Origin: Saprospiraceae bacterium
GTDB lineage: Bacteria; Bacteroidota; Bacteroidia; Chitinophagales; Saprospiraceae
Assembly: GCA_027486765.1 (NCBI GenBank)
Contig: JAIXOO010000139.1
Location: 56,737-120,736, forward strand
DNA length: 64,000 nucleotides
Direction: 5' to 3'
Shown: one piece after another, positions 33,901 through 41,862 of the stretch
Layout of the letters: every line of letters begins with the position of its first letter
Numbering within the stretch: the stretch's first letter is position 1
Program-made: the position numbers and the translations under genes
Notes under the pieces: model-generated
Database searches by the model: none
What the model saw: only the letters and a program-made list of their open reading frames with translations
Told to the model about the DNA's origin: nothing

Positions 33901-34141
33901 GGCTGCTGTAGCGTTCAAACTCGTAACCATCAAAGCGGTTGAGGCCATCCATGGTGGCGACCCAGATGAATCCGCTATTGTCCTGCGCAATTTTGAACAC
34001 ATCGCGGTGGCTGAGGCCGTCTTCAAGGTTGTATACTTTGAATTGGTATTGGGCGGACTGGGCGATGAGCGAACCACTGGCCACACCGCAACACATTATC
34101 CATCCCCACAATACAAGGCGCATACAATTTTTCATCCTCAA
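30983..34141 (-). CDS. Periplasmic two-component-propeller sensor fused to class III adenylyl cyclase
   Basis: The 1052-residue protein has a signal sequence (1-28), then Reg_prop beta-propeller repeats (pattern 'D..G.IWVAT.DGLNRFD', e.g. near 50-65 and LWIGTDKGLQKI) and a Y_Y_Y domain (about 700-770, ending IPAGNYTFKVKAI). One transmembrane helix follows (about 790-812), then a coiled-coil linker and a class III cyclase domain (865-1050). Metal-binding Asp877 (FTDFKGF) and Asp921 (TIGDAYM) are present. Specificity residues Lys917 and Asp991 (YDIWGDTVN) predict ATP as substrate. Reg_prop/Y_Y_Y sensors are normally fused to histidine kinases, so a cyclase output is less usual. It diverges from the HD/Pycsar-effector-like gene across 350 bases. 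Confidence 0.9.
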   Translation of the reverse strand: MRMKNCMRLVLWGWIMCCGVASGSLIAQSAQYQFKVYNLEDGLSHRDVFKIAQDNSGFIWVATMDGLNRFDGYEFERYSSRKNNKRSLPLDAISDMTIGRSNELWLAGQNHVSAFYTEFHQIQTHHLRQHTQDKVNSASKNSLTPHNLFQDTQGALWMAAMEDKTGQVSLQRLDEYGKLHKVADLKGKSPRRPIIQFNGYIFVGAQNNELWLLSPQTGNKEKVITLPGPATESNRAVHLHATGGRLWILTATGKVYTLSKPEAALELHAINQYIPEGGLYNSMLIDPLGNIWLAGQGKLWHFITQSNVLENYDERVRFLLKSMPNYRQVFRDQSGVIWVASDYGVIKIVESEKLFTQYLSGGNEDCRDLQCSIRGMAEDEEGRVYLSYYNAIHVLDPRSNALRPLFPYHNFSNLPFGLVYHQGYLYTGNGWKINPKTLQQTKLFADADQEIGGLVAIGGQGSILFGYGTKLYQYDPKKQKLQSYRGKQGAWSERLGEISFLHPGRNPAILWVGTMDQGLYQLNLKTGKRKHFYTGKGSPVEVYPRRINCIYEDRRGVLWIGTDKGLQKINFKTAQSTNYNRRSGLSNDIVTAILPEGDSCLWISTYLGLNRMSIKREQFLPFMEQDGLSNNEFNRIAALRASNGRLYFGGLDGVNAFFPGPQFWRKESKAYEAPMLFTKFTHYSGDRDTIFTRTAGINKQRSVFLRNRDRYFTLSFAVANYREPNQNRFAYMLEGYEGKWTPFDNEHMVMYSNIPAGNYTFKVKAITAGSLNKASEMEIEMIIEQAFYKSWTFIITCIVVFFGGLYAFVRYRIYTIRKKEKALERLVRMRTSELEDEKHKSDQLLLNILPAETAEELKTKGKASARRYDNVTVMFTDFKGFSSIAEQMEPEQLVEEIDYCFRAFDAIIDHYGLEKIKTIGDAYMCMEEGIDSSPRESVSRVVKAALDIQQFLNETAIKRREQNLPAFEARIGIHTGPVVAGVVGTKKFAYDIWGDTVNIASRMESEGAAGKVNVSETSYRLLNGEFKGELHGQFKDRNKDRIDMYFVVLREA

Positions 34142-34491
34142 ATTAACTCAATAGGAACGATGAAGAAATAAATGGCACCTTTAAACGCAGCTATTTTGGG
34201 CTTAGTCAACTATCTTTTGAGGCGAATAGCAAGCCTATTTAACGAGAAAGATAGGATGAATAAGCACAAAAGAGCAAAGTGAAAAGGTGGTAGTTATTTT
34301 TTCATCGTTCCATAGCTGCCAAACTAAGGTTTTTTTCTAGTAACGAAGTTGTGGGCATAAGCTTTTTGTCAATATGTCTAAAAAGGGCAAAAAAGTTTAC
34401 ATCAGAAGGAATAAATTAAACATGATGCTAAAGTCCTATCCTTTCTTTTTTCCAAAAAATATCCTACTTTGGTCGGAGGAAGCGCTACACT
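34142..34491. other. Divergent promoter region, no gene seen
   Basis: This 350-base gap separates the cyclase gene (-) from the HD/DUF5706 gene (+). It is A/T-rich and must carry both promoters. I find no convincing ORF, RNA gene or strong inverted repeat. The only near match to a promoter box is CCTACTTTGG at 34464-34473, ahead of the HD gene. Confidence 0.5.
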
Positions 34492-35709
34492 ATGGAAACC
34501 ACTCAATCTCCGCCACAAAATCTGACTTCGGCTGCCGAAAAATACGTTAAACAGTATTTTCGCGATCACATCGACGAAAAATACTTCTACCACAATTTTC
34601 AACACACTTGTGATGTGATTGATGCTGCCCGGCGTTTGGGGAGTGGGTATGCGTTGTCGGTCAATGATACTGAAGTGTTGATTTTAGCAGCCTGGTTTCA
34701 TGATACGGGTTACGATCAAGGGGCTGCTGGCCACGAAGCACGAGGACAAATCAATGCCCGGCGCTTTTTGGAATCACATGGCTATTCCGAGCAAAACATC
34801 CAGAGGGTAGAACACCTGATCGAAGCCACCCAAATCAAATTCCAGCCGCGCAATCTTTTGGAAGAAATCATCCGCGATTCGGATTACAGCCACCTGGGCT
34901 CGGAATTGTACTGGGATCGTTGTAGCCGGGTGCGGCAAGAGCTGCTCATGACCCGGCAAAGTTTCATGAACGAAGAAGAATGGGTTCAAAATGAACTGGA
35001 TTTCATCACGAGCCACCATTACCATACCGAATTGGGCCGTCAGTACTTTGACAATGGTAAGTTCAAAAACATCAAACAACTCAAAAAATACCAACAGCGC
35101 ATCGTGCCTTCAGAAGGCAGTGAAGAGGAGCGCAAATGGAAAAAACAAAAGAAAAAAACCCAAAAAGAGCTGAAAGAACTCAACCTGGGGCGGGGTGTCG
35201 AAACCATGTACCGCAACACCTACCGCACGCACTTGAACCTGAGCGCCATTGCCGACAACAAGGCGAACATCATGCTCAGTATCAATGCCATCATCATGTC
35301 AATTGCGATTTCGAGTTTGATTCCCAATTTCAATAGTCATCCAGAATTGATTTTGCCTACTTTTTTGCTATTGGCGGTTTGTTTGAGTGCTTTGGTTTTT
35401 GCCATTTTGTCTACCCGACCAAAAATCACCAAGGGCGAATTCACCCGCGAGGATATTGCCAAAAAACAAACCAACCTGCTCTTTTTTGGCAATTTTTACA
35501 ACATGAAATTGGAAGACTTTGATTGGGGCATGAAAGAGATGATCCAAGACCGCGATTTTTTATACAGCTCCATGACCCGCGACATCTATTTTTTAGGCAA
35601 GGTACTCGCCCAGAAATACCGATTCCTCCGCATTTGTTACAGCATCTTTATGTTTGGTTTGATCCTGGTCGTTATTGCCTTTGGCCTCGCGCTGTGGATC
35701 AAGCGTTAG
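34492..35709 (+). CDS. HD phosphohydrolase fused to Pycsar-effector-like (DUF5706) membrane domain
   Basis: A 405-residue protein. The N-terminal half is an HD-type phosphohydrolase: FYHNFQHTCDVIDAA, His70-Asp71 in LAAWFHDTGYDQG, and IIRDSDYSHLG with the last metal ligand. Residues 195-235 are highly basic and probably coiled coil. The C-terminal part (about 240-405) matches the transmembrane effector family of Pycsar antiphage systems: TYRTHLNLSAIADNKANIML, two helices, then FFGNFYNM and a final helix. Pycsar effectors respond to cyclic CMP or UMP. HD fusions of this sort are common in Bacteroidota and might act on cyclic nucleotides as housekeeping proteins. The divergent neighbour is a cyclase predicted to use ATP. 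Confidence 0.85.
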   Translation: METTQSPPQNLTSAAEKYVKQYFRDHIDEKYFYHNFQHTCDVIDAARRLGSGYALSVNDTEVLILAAWFHDTGYDQGAAGHEARGQINARRFLESHGYSEQNIQRVEHLIEATQIKFQPRNLLEEIIRDSDYSHLGSELYWDRCSRVRQELLMTRQSFMNEEEWVQNELDFITSHHYHTELGRQYFDNGKFKNIKQLKKYQQRIVPSEGSEEERKWKKQKKKTQKELKELNLGRGVETMYRNTYRTHLNLSAIADNKANIMLSINAIIMSIAISSLIPNFNSHPELILPTFLLLAVCLSALVFAILSTRPKITKGEFTREDIAKKQTNLLFFGNFYNMKLEDFDWGMKEMIQDRDFLYSSMTRDIYFLGKVLAQKYRFLRICYSIFMFGLILVVIAFGLALWIKR

Positions 35710-35721
35710 TCTTCATCAAGT

Positions 35722-36999
35722 ATGAAAGGGAAAATTCAGCTTCTTTTTATTCTTTTTAGCCTTGGTTGGTATTTTTTGCTCTTTGGACAAAACACCACTC
35801 CACTTTTGATCATTCCCAGCCGGGTTTTTGATGGTCAAGTGATGCAGGAATCCTGGGCGGTTTTGATTGAAAAAGACAAAATTAGCGCGGCAGGTCCAAT
35901 TGCTTCCATTAGGGTGCCAGCCAATGCTCGGCGCTTGGAACTACCCGGAACTACCCTCTTACCTGGGCTTATTGAAGGCCATTCCCATCTGTTGTTGCAT
36001 CCTTACAACGAAACGTCTTGGAACGATCAGGTCCTGGTGGAATCCGAGGCAGAGCGGGTGGTACGTGCAACAGTGCATGCGCGAAAAACCCTAGAAGCTG
36101 GCTTTACGACTGTTCGTGACCTAGGCTCAGAAGGCGCAGGTTACGCCGATGTGGGGTTGAAACAATCCATTGAAAAAGGCGTCATCCCCGGCCCACGGAT
36201 GTTGGTGGCGGGTCCGGCGATTGTAGCCACCGGGAGTTACGGGCCCAAAGGCTTTGCGCCCCATGTGGACGTACCACTAGGTGCCGAAGAAGCAGATGGG
36301 CACGACAACCTCATCAAGGTAGTGCGCGAACAAATGGGCAAGGGTGCCGATGTGGTAAAGGTATACGCCGACTACCGCTGGGGGCTACGCGGCGAAGCAC
36401 GGGCAACTTTTTCGCTTGAAGAATTACAACTAATGGTCAAAACCGCTGCCAGTAGCGGGCGCGGAGTCGTTGCCCATGCAGGGACGGAGGAAGGCATGCG
36501 CCGCGCCGCCCTGGCCGGAGTGGTAAGCATCGAACACGGCGACGCAGGTACCCCCGAAATTTTTAAACTAATGGCCGAAAAAGGCGTTGCATTGTGCCCT
36601 ACTTTAGCGGCTGGGGATGCGATTTTGCAATACCGGGGCTGGCGCAAGGGCGTTGACCCGGATCCAGAGCGCATCGTGCAAAAACGCAAGAGTTTTAAAC
36701 AAGCGCTGGATGCAGGAGTGACCATCTTGGCTGGCGGTGACGTGGGCGTATTCACCCACGGCGACAATACCCGCGAGTTGGAAATGATGGTGGACTATGG
36801 TATGAAGCCACTGGAGGTTTTGAAATCTGCCACTTCCATCAACGCCAAAGTGTTTGGTTTGTCGGCTGAAGTGGGCACCATCCGCCCCGGTTTGTTGGCT
36901 GATCTGTTGATCGTAGCAGGTCGCCCTGATCAAAACATCAGCGATTTGCGCAAAATCCGTTTGGTGATGAAAGGGGGAGTTATCGTCGTTGAAAAATAA
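35722..36999 (+). CDS. Exported imidazolonepropionase-like amidohydrolase
   Basis: A 425-residue exported amidohydrolase with a signal sequence (1-24). Metal ligands are in LPGLIEGHSHLLLH (HxH), DVVKVYADYRWG (a likely carboxylated Lys), GVVAHAG and SIEHGD (His) and LAGGDVGVFTHG (Asp). The beta-sandwich flanks (ARRLELPGTTLLPG; LIVAGRPDQNISDLRKIRLV) are typical. The group includes Xaa-Pro dipeptidases/prolidases and other amidases, so the substrate is not assigned. It starts 12 bases after the HD/DUF5706 gene and is followed 6 bases later by a small membrane protein gene, implying one transcript. Confidence 0.88.
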   Translation: MKGKIQLLFILFSLGWYFLLFGQNTTPLLIIPSRVFDGQVMQESWAVLIEKDKISAAGPIASIRVPANARRLELPGTTLLPGLIEGHSHLLLHPYNETSWNDQVLVESEAERVVRATVHARKTLEAGFTTVRDLGSEGAGYADVGLKQSIEKGVIPGPRMLVAGPAIVATGSYGPKGFAPHVDVPLGAEEADGHDNLIKVVREQMGKGADVVKVYADYRWGLRGEARATFSLEELQLMVKTAASSGRGVVAHAGTEEGMRRAALAGVVSIEHGDAGTPEIFKLMAEKGVALCPTLAAGDAILQYRGWRKGVDPDPERIVQKRKSFKQALDAGVTILAGGDVGVFTHGDNTRELEMMVDYGMKPLEVLKSATSINAKVFGLSAEVGTIRPGLLADLLIVAGRPDQNISDLRKIRLVMKGGVIVVEK

Positions 37000-37005
37000 A
37001 CACAA

Positions 37006-37284
37006 ATGAAAAATAGCAACTTGTGGGTAAAGCGCTTGTTGTACACTGCGGCTATCCTGGCTTCTGTTTCCATGGCCGTGCGCATGGCAGGTGCCAATCC
37101 ACATTTTCCAGCCTCGTCCAAAGAGGCTTTTTTACTGGTCAATCTTTCCTGGGGTTTTGGCCTCAGCATCGTCATTGCGTATTTGCTGAGCACTTTTGTG
37201 CTCAAACGCCCAATGGTAGCGATTGCGTTGTTGGGGTGTTTGATGATGTTGGTGCTGGGGGGATTTTTGTATTGGGTGGGGTGA
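37006..37284 (+). CDS. Small three-helix membrane protein, unknown function
   Basis: A 92-residue protein with three likely membrane helices (about 10-28, 43-62 and 68-90). No known motif. It follows the amidohydrolase by 6 bases on the same strand and ends two bases before the stop codon of the convergent uvrC gene. Possibly co-expressed with the amidohydrolase; no function can be given. Confidence 0.65.
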   Translation: MKNSNLWVKRLLYTAAILASVSMAVRMAGANPHFPASSKEAFLLVNLSWGFGLSIVIAYLLSTFVLKRPMVAIALLGCLMMLVLGGFLYWVG

Positions 37285-37286
37285 TG

Positions 37287-39095
37287 TCACTCCCCCTCCT
37301 TATCAAAATACGCCTTCACGACCTTCGCTTTGGCCATCCCCAACACCTCAATCAACTCCGAAGCCAGGGCCTCCCGCACTTTTCTTACCGACCCAAAATG
37401 CGTCAGCAGTTTTTGCGCGGTTTTTTCCCCAATGCCTGGAATGTTGTTCAATTCGGTATCAATGAAATTTTTGGAGCGCAGATCGCGGTGAAAAGTAATC
37501 GCAAAACGGTGCGCTTCGTTGCGGGCTTGCTGGATCAATTTGAGCGATTCCGATTTTTTGTTGATGTACAGCGGCACTGAATCCCCGGGAAAAAAAATTT
37601 CTTCCAGCCGTTTGGCAATGCCTACAATGGTCATCCTCCCGGCCAGGCCCAATTCGTTGATGCTTTCCATCGCTGCACTTAGTTGACCTTTGCCACCGTC
37701 GATGATCACCAATTGGGGCAAAGATTGGTTTTCCTCCAAAAGTCTACGGTAGCGGCGGAATACCACTTCTTTCATGGTGTCAAAATCGTTGGGGCCGATC
37801 ACGGTTTTGACTTTAAAATGGCGGTAGTCCTGTTTGGAAGGTTTGGCATTTTTGAATACTACGCAGGAGGAAACCGGGTTGCTGCCCTGGATGTTCGAGT
37901 TGTCAAAACACTCGATGTGCATCGGCAAGTCGTTCATTTGTAGGTCGGCCTTCAGGGTGCGCAAGATGCGTTCAGCGGGTGTTTGGCGTTTGGTTTTGCT
38001 GGCTTCATCGCGTTTTTTCTGGGCGCGGTAGTATTGTACGTTTTTGAGGGAAAGCTCGAGGAGTTTGCGTTTTTCACCAATTTTGGGCACCGTTACCAAC
38101 AGGTTTTTATCCGTTACGGGCACCTCAAAGGGCAGGATCAACTCTGGTGCAATGCTGTTGAAACGCTCGCGGATCAGCGGAATGGCGTAGGCCAATAAAT
38201 CCGCTTCTTCCTCCTCCATATTTACGACCAGCTCCTGCATATGGGTGTGAATGATCACCCCGTTGACCACCCGCAGGTAATTGACGTAAGCCTCCTTTTC
38301 ATCACTGGCAATCGAAAATACATCCACATCCCGGATACTCGAACTGACTACGGTGCTTTTCGCCTGATAATCCTCAAAAGCCGTCAATTTCTCCTTGATG
38401 GCCTGGGCTTTTTCAAACTCCATTTGTTCGGCGTACTGGTGCATCAAACCTTTGAAGTGTTGAATTACCGCGCCAAAATTACCCTTGAGGATGTTTTTGA
38501 TTTGTTCAATTTTGGCATTGTAACTAACCTCATCTTCGTGGCCTTCGCAGGGACCCTGGCAGTTTTTGATGTGGTATTCCAGGCATACTTTGAACTTACC
38601 AGCGGCAATGTTTTCGGGGCCCAAATTGAGCTGGCAGGTGCGCAGGGGAAACAATTGCCGCAACAAATCCCAAATGATCTGCACCCGGCCCTTGTTGGTG
38701 TAAGGCCCAAAATAAGTAGAGCCGTCCCGAATCACCCGCCGGGTGAAAAACACCCTGGGAAAATGTTCTTTTTTGATACAAATGTAGGTGTAGGACCTAT
38801 CATCCTTGAGCATCACGTTGTAACGCGGCTGGTGTTCTTTGATCAGGGCGCTTTCGAGCAGGAGGGCATCGGTTTCAGTTTCGACGATCGTGAATTCGAT
38901 GCGGCTGGCATTTTTGACCATCAGGCGGGTGCGGAAGAGGCGGTCTTTCCGTTCACCAAAATAACTCGCCAGGCGGTTTTTCAGGTTTTTGGCCTTGCCC
39001 ACGTACAAAATGGTGTCCTCATCGTTGATGAAGCGATAAACCCCAGGATCTTTGGGGACGGTATCGGAGATTTTTTTGAAGTCTTCGGTCGTCAT
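37287..39095 (-). CDS. uvrC: Excinuclease ABC subunit C
   Basis: The 602-residue UvrC makes both cuts around a DNA lesion in nucleotide excision repair. A GIY-YIG nuclease domain (PGVYRFIN and TILYVGKAKNLKNRLASYF) comes first. A UVR motif (about 200-235, QMEFEKAQAIKEKLTAFEDY) binds UvrB. The RNase H-like 5' nuclease domain includes IECFDNSNIQGSNPVSSCVV and VIIDGGKGQLSAA. Helix-hairpin-helix motifs close the protein (LNNIPGIGEKTAQKLLTHFG). The start at 39095 overlaps the stop of the upstream amidase gene (TAATG). The longer reading from 39182 would run through that gene. Confidence 0.96.
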   Translation of the reverse strand: MTTEDFKKISDTVPKDPGVYRFINDEDTILYVGKAKNLKNRLASYFGERKDRLFRTRLMVKNASRIEFTIVETETDALLLESALIKEHQPRYNVMLKDDRSYTYICIKKEHFPRVFFTRRVIRDGSTYFGPYTNKGRVQIIWDLLRQLFPLRTCQLNLGPENIAAGKFKVCLEYHIKNCQGPCEGHEDEVSYNAKIEQIKNILKGNFGAVIQHFKGLMHQYAEQMEFEKAQAIKEKLTAFEDYQAKSTVVSSSIRDVDVFSIASDEKEAYVNYLRVVNGVIIHTHMQELVVNMEEEEADLLAYAIPLIRERFNSIAPELILPFEVPVTDKNLLVTVPKIGEKRKLLELSLKNVQYYRAQKKRDEASKTKRQTPAERILRTLKADLQMNDLPMHIECFDNSNIQGSNPVSSCVVFKNAKPSKQDYRHFKVKTVIGPNDFDTMKEVVFRRYRRLLEENQSLPQLVIIDGGKGQLSAAMESINELGLAGRMTIVGIAKRLEEIFFPGDSVPLYINKKSESLKLIQQARNEAHRFAITFHRDLRSKNFIDTELNNIPGIGEKTAQKLLTHFGSVRKVREALASELIEVLGMAKAKVVKAYFDKEGE

Positions 39096-40477
39096 TATTG
39101 CAATACAATTTGCCGGGCACTGATCCGATTTTGCGCATCGTGCACCCTTACAACATAGGCACCCCTGGGTAGGTTCCCACAATTGACCTGCAAAGTGTTG
39201 GCATCAAACTGCACTCCCCCCATGCGCTGCCCCATCAGGTTGTACAGCTCCAGTTGGGTGATGCGCAGGCCATTGCTGACTTGCAGGCGAAAGCTTTGCC
39301 GGGCTGGGTTGGGGATGATGTCGATGTGATAGTCTGCACCTTTGGGGGCATCGATACCTACGGTAAAGTTGCAAGCCTGGATGTTGCTGGCTACTTTGGC
39401 ACGTATACTCGCCAGCTTGCTGTACACATTGGTGCCGGGGCATTCGGTCGCACAACCGTCGCGATGGCCACAGACGTGGTTCAAATACAGGGTACTCCGG
39501 GCATGGATGGATTTTGTCAAAGGGTCAAGATTTGAGTTGCAACTTTTCCAGGCCAGTACATTGGCCAGGGTATTCAGCATCGCATCGCTGGGCTCCACTT
39601 CTTGAAAGTTACCGAGTAGGCACACCCCCATGGTACCAGTGTTCGTGGCGCAAAAGTGGGCACCGACGACGTTGTTGCCACCGCCTCTGCCTTCGTACAA
39701 CACGCCATTCGGATCGATGAGGTAGTTGTAAGCTACATCGCAATACAAGCGGGTGTTCACGTGAAAATCCCAAATGCTCAGCACCACCTGTGCCCAGTTG
39801 GTGGCGGTATTCGTCCCGGCGGAATGGTGTACCACCAGGTGGGTAACGGCGGCATAACCCGGCGAGGCACAAGGCCGTGGCGCCCCCCAGGTATCCCGCC
39901 CAACCATTTGGGGCAAAGGGCAGGAGCAGGAGCGCAATTCGGGCAATAAAGGGCCAGTATTTGTTGGCTTTGTATTCAGTGAAGCAGAACCCGGATTTTG
40001 GGGCAAAACCGGATTGAACAAGTTGATTTGAATGCCTTCCGGCAAGCTTTGGCCCGCTGCTTGCAGTACCCGAATTTGAATACTTTTTACCCGCGCATCC
40101 AATTGTTTCATCTCGGTAGCTTCTACGCTGGATTCTTCTTCTCCATGCCGATCAACGGGGAGGGCTTTCCATTCGCTCCATTTGTTGCGTTTTTTTTCGC
40201 GGTATTCAAAGCTCAGGTTGGTGCTGCCACTGGTGGTTTTGGGCCAATTGAGGGCTAGGGTGAAGAAGTTTTCTACCCGGTCGGCAAATTTGATCTTGAG
40301 CGGTTTGAGGGTGGAAATGGTCTGAGCATTGCGCAGCGAAGATTCAGCGGCTACGGTACTTTGAACTTGTTCGGGGGTAATGGTTATTTTTTTGCGGTTG
40401 GGGCTGGTCTCTTGTGCTGTGCTCCAAAATGGAGTCACACAAGCCAGTAAGAGGGAAAGGAGAACTGTTTTTTTCAT
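39095..40477 (-). CDS. Exported N-acetylmuramoyl-L-alanine amidase/PGRP-like protein with T9SS sorting domain
   Basis: A 460-residue protein. The signal peptide (MKKTVLLSLLLACVTPFWSTA) fixes the start at 40477; the 17 upstream in-frame residues are translated palindromic repeat. An N-terminal beta region (to ~190) precedes an Amidase_2/PGRP domain with zinc ligands in THLVVHHSAG and NHVCGHRDGCATECPG and a conserved Tyr in CDVAYNYLIDPNGVLYEGR. The C-terminal ~75 residues (IDIIPNPARQSFRLQV to SARQIVLQ) are a type A type IX secretion sorting domain. It would cleave peptidoglycan peptides outside the cell, perhaps of other bacteria. Several cysteines suggest disulfides. Confidence 0.92.
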   Translation of the reverse strand: MKKTVLLSLLLACVTPFWSTAQETSPNRKKITITPEQVQSTVAAESSLRNAQTISTLKPLKIKFADRVENFFTLALNWPKTTSGSTNLSFEYREKKRNKWSEWKALPVDRHGEEESSVEATEMKQLDARVKSIQIRVLQAAGQSLPEGIQINLFNPVLPQNPGSASLNTKPTNTGPLLPELRSCSCPLPQMVGRDTWGAPRPCASPGYAAVTHLVVHHSAGTNTATNWAQVVLSIWDFHVNTRLYCDVAYNYLIDPNGVLYEGRGGGNNVVGAHFCATNTGTMGVCLLGNFQEVEPSDAMLNTLANVLAWKSCNSNLDPLTKSIHARSTLYLNHVCGHRDGCATECPGTNVYSKLASIRAKVASNIQACNFTVGIDAPKGADYHIDIIPNPARQSFRLQVSNGLRITQLELYNLMGQRMGGVQFDANTLQVNCGNLPRGAYVVRVHDAQNRISARQIVLQ

Positions 40478-40492
40478 GGTTAGGCTTTTTAA

Positions 40493-40532
40493 GGGGCGAT
40501 AAAAAAATAAGTGCTCATTTTGCCCCACTGCT
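40493..40532 (+). repeat. Short form of dispersed palindromic element (copy C)
   Basis: Forty bases identical to copy A (minus-strand reading of 13951-13990) except for one A/G difference near the end. It lies in the 70-base gap between the potassium channel gene and the amidase start, so it may be transcribed as part of that operon. Confidence 0.85.
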
Positions 40533-40547
40533 AAGAAAAGGCCAAAG

Positions 40548-41624
40548 TTAAAACTCCCGCAAGTATTCTTTCAATTTATTCAACTGTCGTTTGTCGCCCA
40601 AAACGATAAAGCTGGTATTGGGCAAAAGGGTGGCATCGGCGGAAGGATTGATGTGGTAATACCCGGTGGCATCCCTAAATCCGATGACGTTGGCCCCGGT
40701 GCTTGGCCGGATTTTCAACTCATTTAAGGTAAGTCCCCGACACTTGGCTGGGGCAGTTTCATAAGCCAATTCTTCAAATCCAATATCCGAACTGTGCTCA
40801 TTGGTGATGAAGGAGAAAAACTCTACGGCGCCGGGTTTGGACACCAAAGTAGCCATGTAGAAACCCCCAATTTGTTCGGGCATCACCACGTGGTTCGCAC
40901 CAGCCAGCATGAGTTTTTTTTGCGACTTGGGGTCTTTGGCCCGGCTGATGATGTCGAGCTGGGGGTTGAGCTGTCGAGCAGTCAGAACGATGAATACATT
41001 GTCGGAGTCTTCGGGTAAAGCCGCGATCAGTGAGCGGGCGCGAGTGATTCCTGCTGCTACAAGAGCCTCATCGTGGGTAGCATCGTCTTCGACGTACAAA
41101 ATTTCCTGCGTAGCCCCTTGGATGGCTGCAATCCGCTCTGGATTGATGTCGATGATGACAAAGGGAATTTTTTGCTGCAAAAAATGTTGGGTAATTTCCC
41201 GGCCGTATTTGCCATAGCCACAAACAATCACGTGGTTGGACAGTTGCTCAATGGATTTTTTGACTTGATTCAGGTGCATGGTTTTAAAAATTTCGCCTTG
41301 AATGACATAGTAGGAAATAACCGATAAAATGTAGGCAAAGACCCCGATGTTGAATAGAATGTAGACTGAAACGAAAATTTTTCCGGTATCGTCCAGTTTT
41401 TTTACCTCAGTGAAGCCAACCGTAGAGATGGTTATGACTGTTTGGTAAATGGCATCGATGAATTCAAACTCCTCCAGCCACATAAACCCCGTAATCCCAA
41501 TCAGCAGATCGATGATAAAAATGGCGATGGCAAGGTTGAAATCGAGAATAGTGCCCGGAATGGGATTCAGCCTCCAGGGAATCCATTTGCGGGTATTGCC
41601 AGCTACACGGTTCAAAAACGCCAT
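40548..41624 (-). CDS. Two-helix potassium channel with TrkA (RCK) domains
   Basis: A 358-residue potassium channel subunit. Two helices (about 28-48 and 85-108) flank a pore loop with filter TISTVGFTEV, a variant of TVGFGE. A TrkA_N Rossmann domain (HVIVCGYGKYGREITQHFL) follows and a TrkA_C domain ends the protein (about 275-358). RCK domains gate the channel in response to nucleotides or cations. The filter retains TVGF, so potassium selectivity is likely. It is upstream of the amidase and uvrC on the same strand. Confidence 0.9.
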   Translation of the reverse strand: MAFLNRVAGNTRKWIPWRLNPIPGTILDFNLAIAIFIIDLLIGITGFMWLEEFEFIDAIYQTVITISTVGFTEVKKLDDTGKIFVSVYILFNIGVFAYILSVISYYVIQGEIFKTMHLNQVKKSIEQLSNHVIVCGYGKYGREITQHFLQQKIPFVIIDINPERIAAIQGATQEILYVEDDATHDEALVAAGITRARSLIAALPEDSDNVFIVLTARQLNPQLDIISRAKDPKSQKKLMLAGANHVVMPEQIGGFYMATLVSKPGAVEFFSFITNEHSSDIGFEELAYETAPAKCRGLTLNELKIRPSTGANVIGFRDATGYYHINPSADATLLPNTSFIVLGDKRQLNKLKEYLREF

Positions 41625-41717
41625 GGGTTCGTTTGGGTTAATACTCCAGTAATGTAAAAAAATGGCAGCACATTCGTGCCAAAAAGTTCGGGATTATTTT
41701 GTAGTCTTGATTGGGAA

Positions 41718-41826
41718 AGTTGAGAAGGTTGAGGAGTTGAGAAGGTTAAGGCTACCGCGAGCGCTTTTGACAAAGACCTTGTCTAAGTCGCTCGCGGCAG
41801 CCTCAACCTCCCTCAACCCTCCTAAA
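41718..41826. repeat. Inverted repeat with GGCTACCGCGAGCG core (copy 1)
   Basis: Inner arms GGCTACCGCGAGCG (41750-41763) and CGCTCGCGGCAGCC (41789-41802) are flanked by GTTGAGAAGGTTGAGG-type outer arms. The loop (TTTTGACAAAGACCTTGTCTAAG) nearly equals that of the copy at 52843-52962. It is upstream of the exported amidohydrolase gene, between divergent genes, where a terminator is not expected. Confidence 0.8.
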
Positions 41827-41862
41827 CTATACATTCATTCACACCTGAGTAATACGACATCA

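Noticed and set aside
30983..35709. A complete Pycsar antiphage system
   Set aside because: The cyclase has a sensor domain and ATP-type specificity residues and the genes are divergent rather than an operon, so only a relation to Pycsar parts is claimed.
39095..40528. Longer amidase start at 40528 (MGQNEHLFFYRPLKSL)
   Set aside because: These residues are the translated palindromic repeat; the same peptide appears at the other short copy. The signal peptide starts at 40477.
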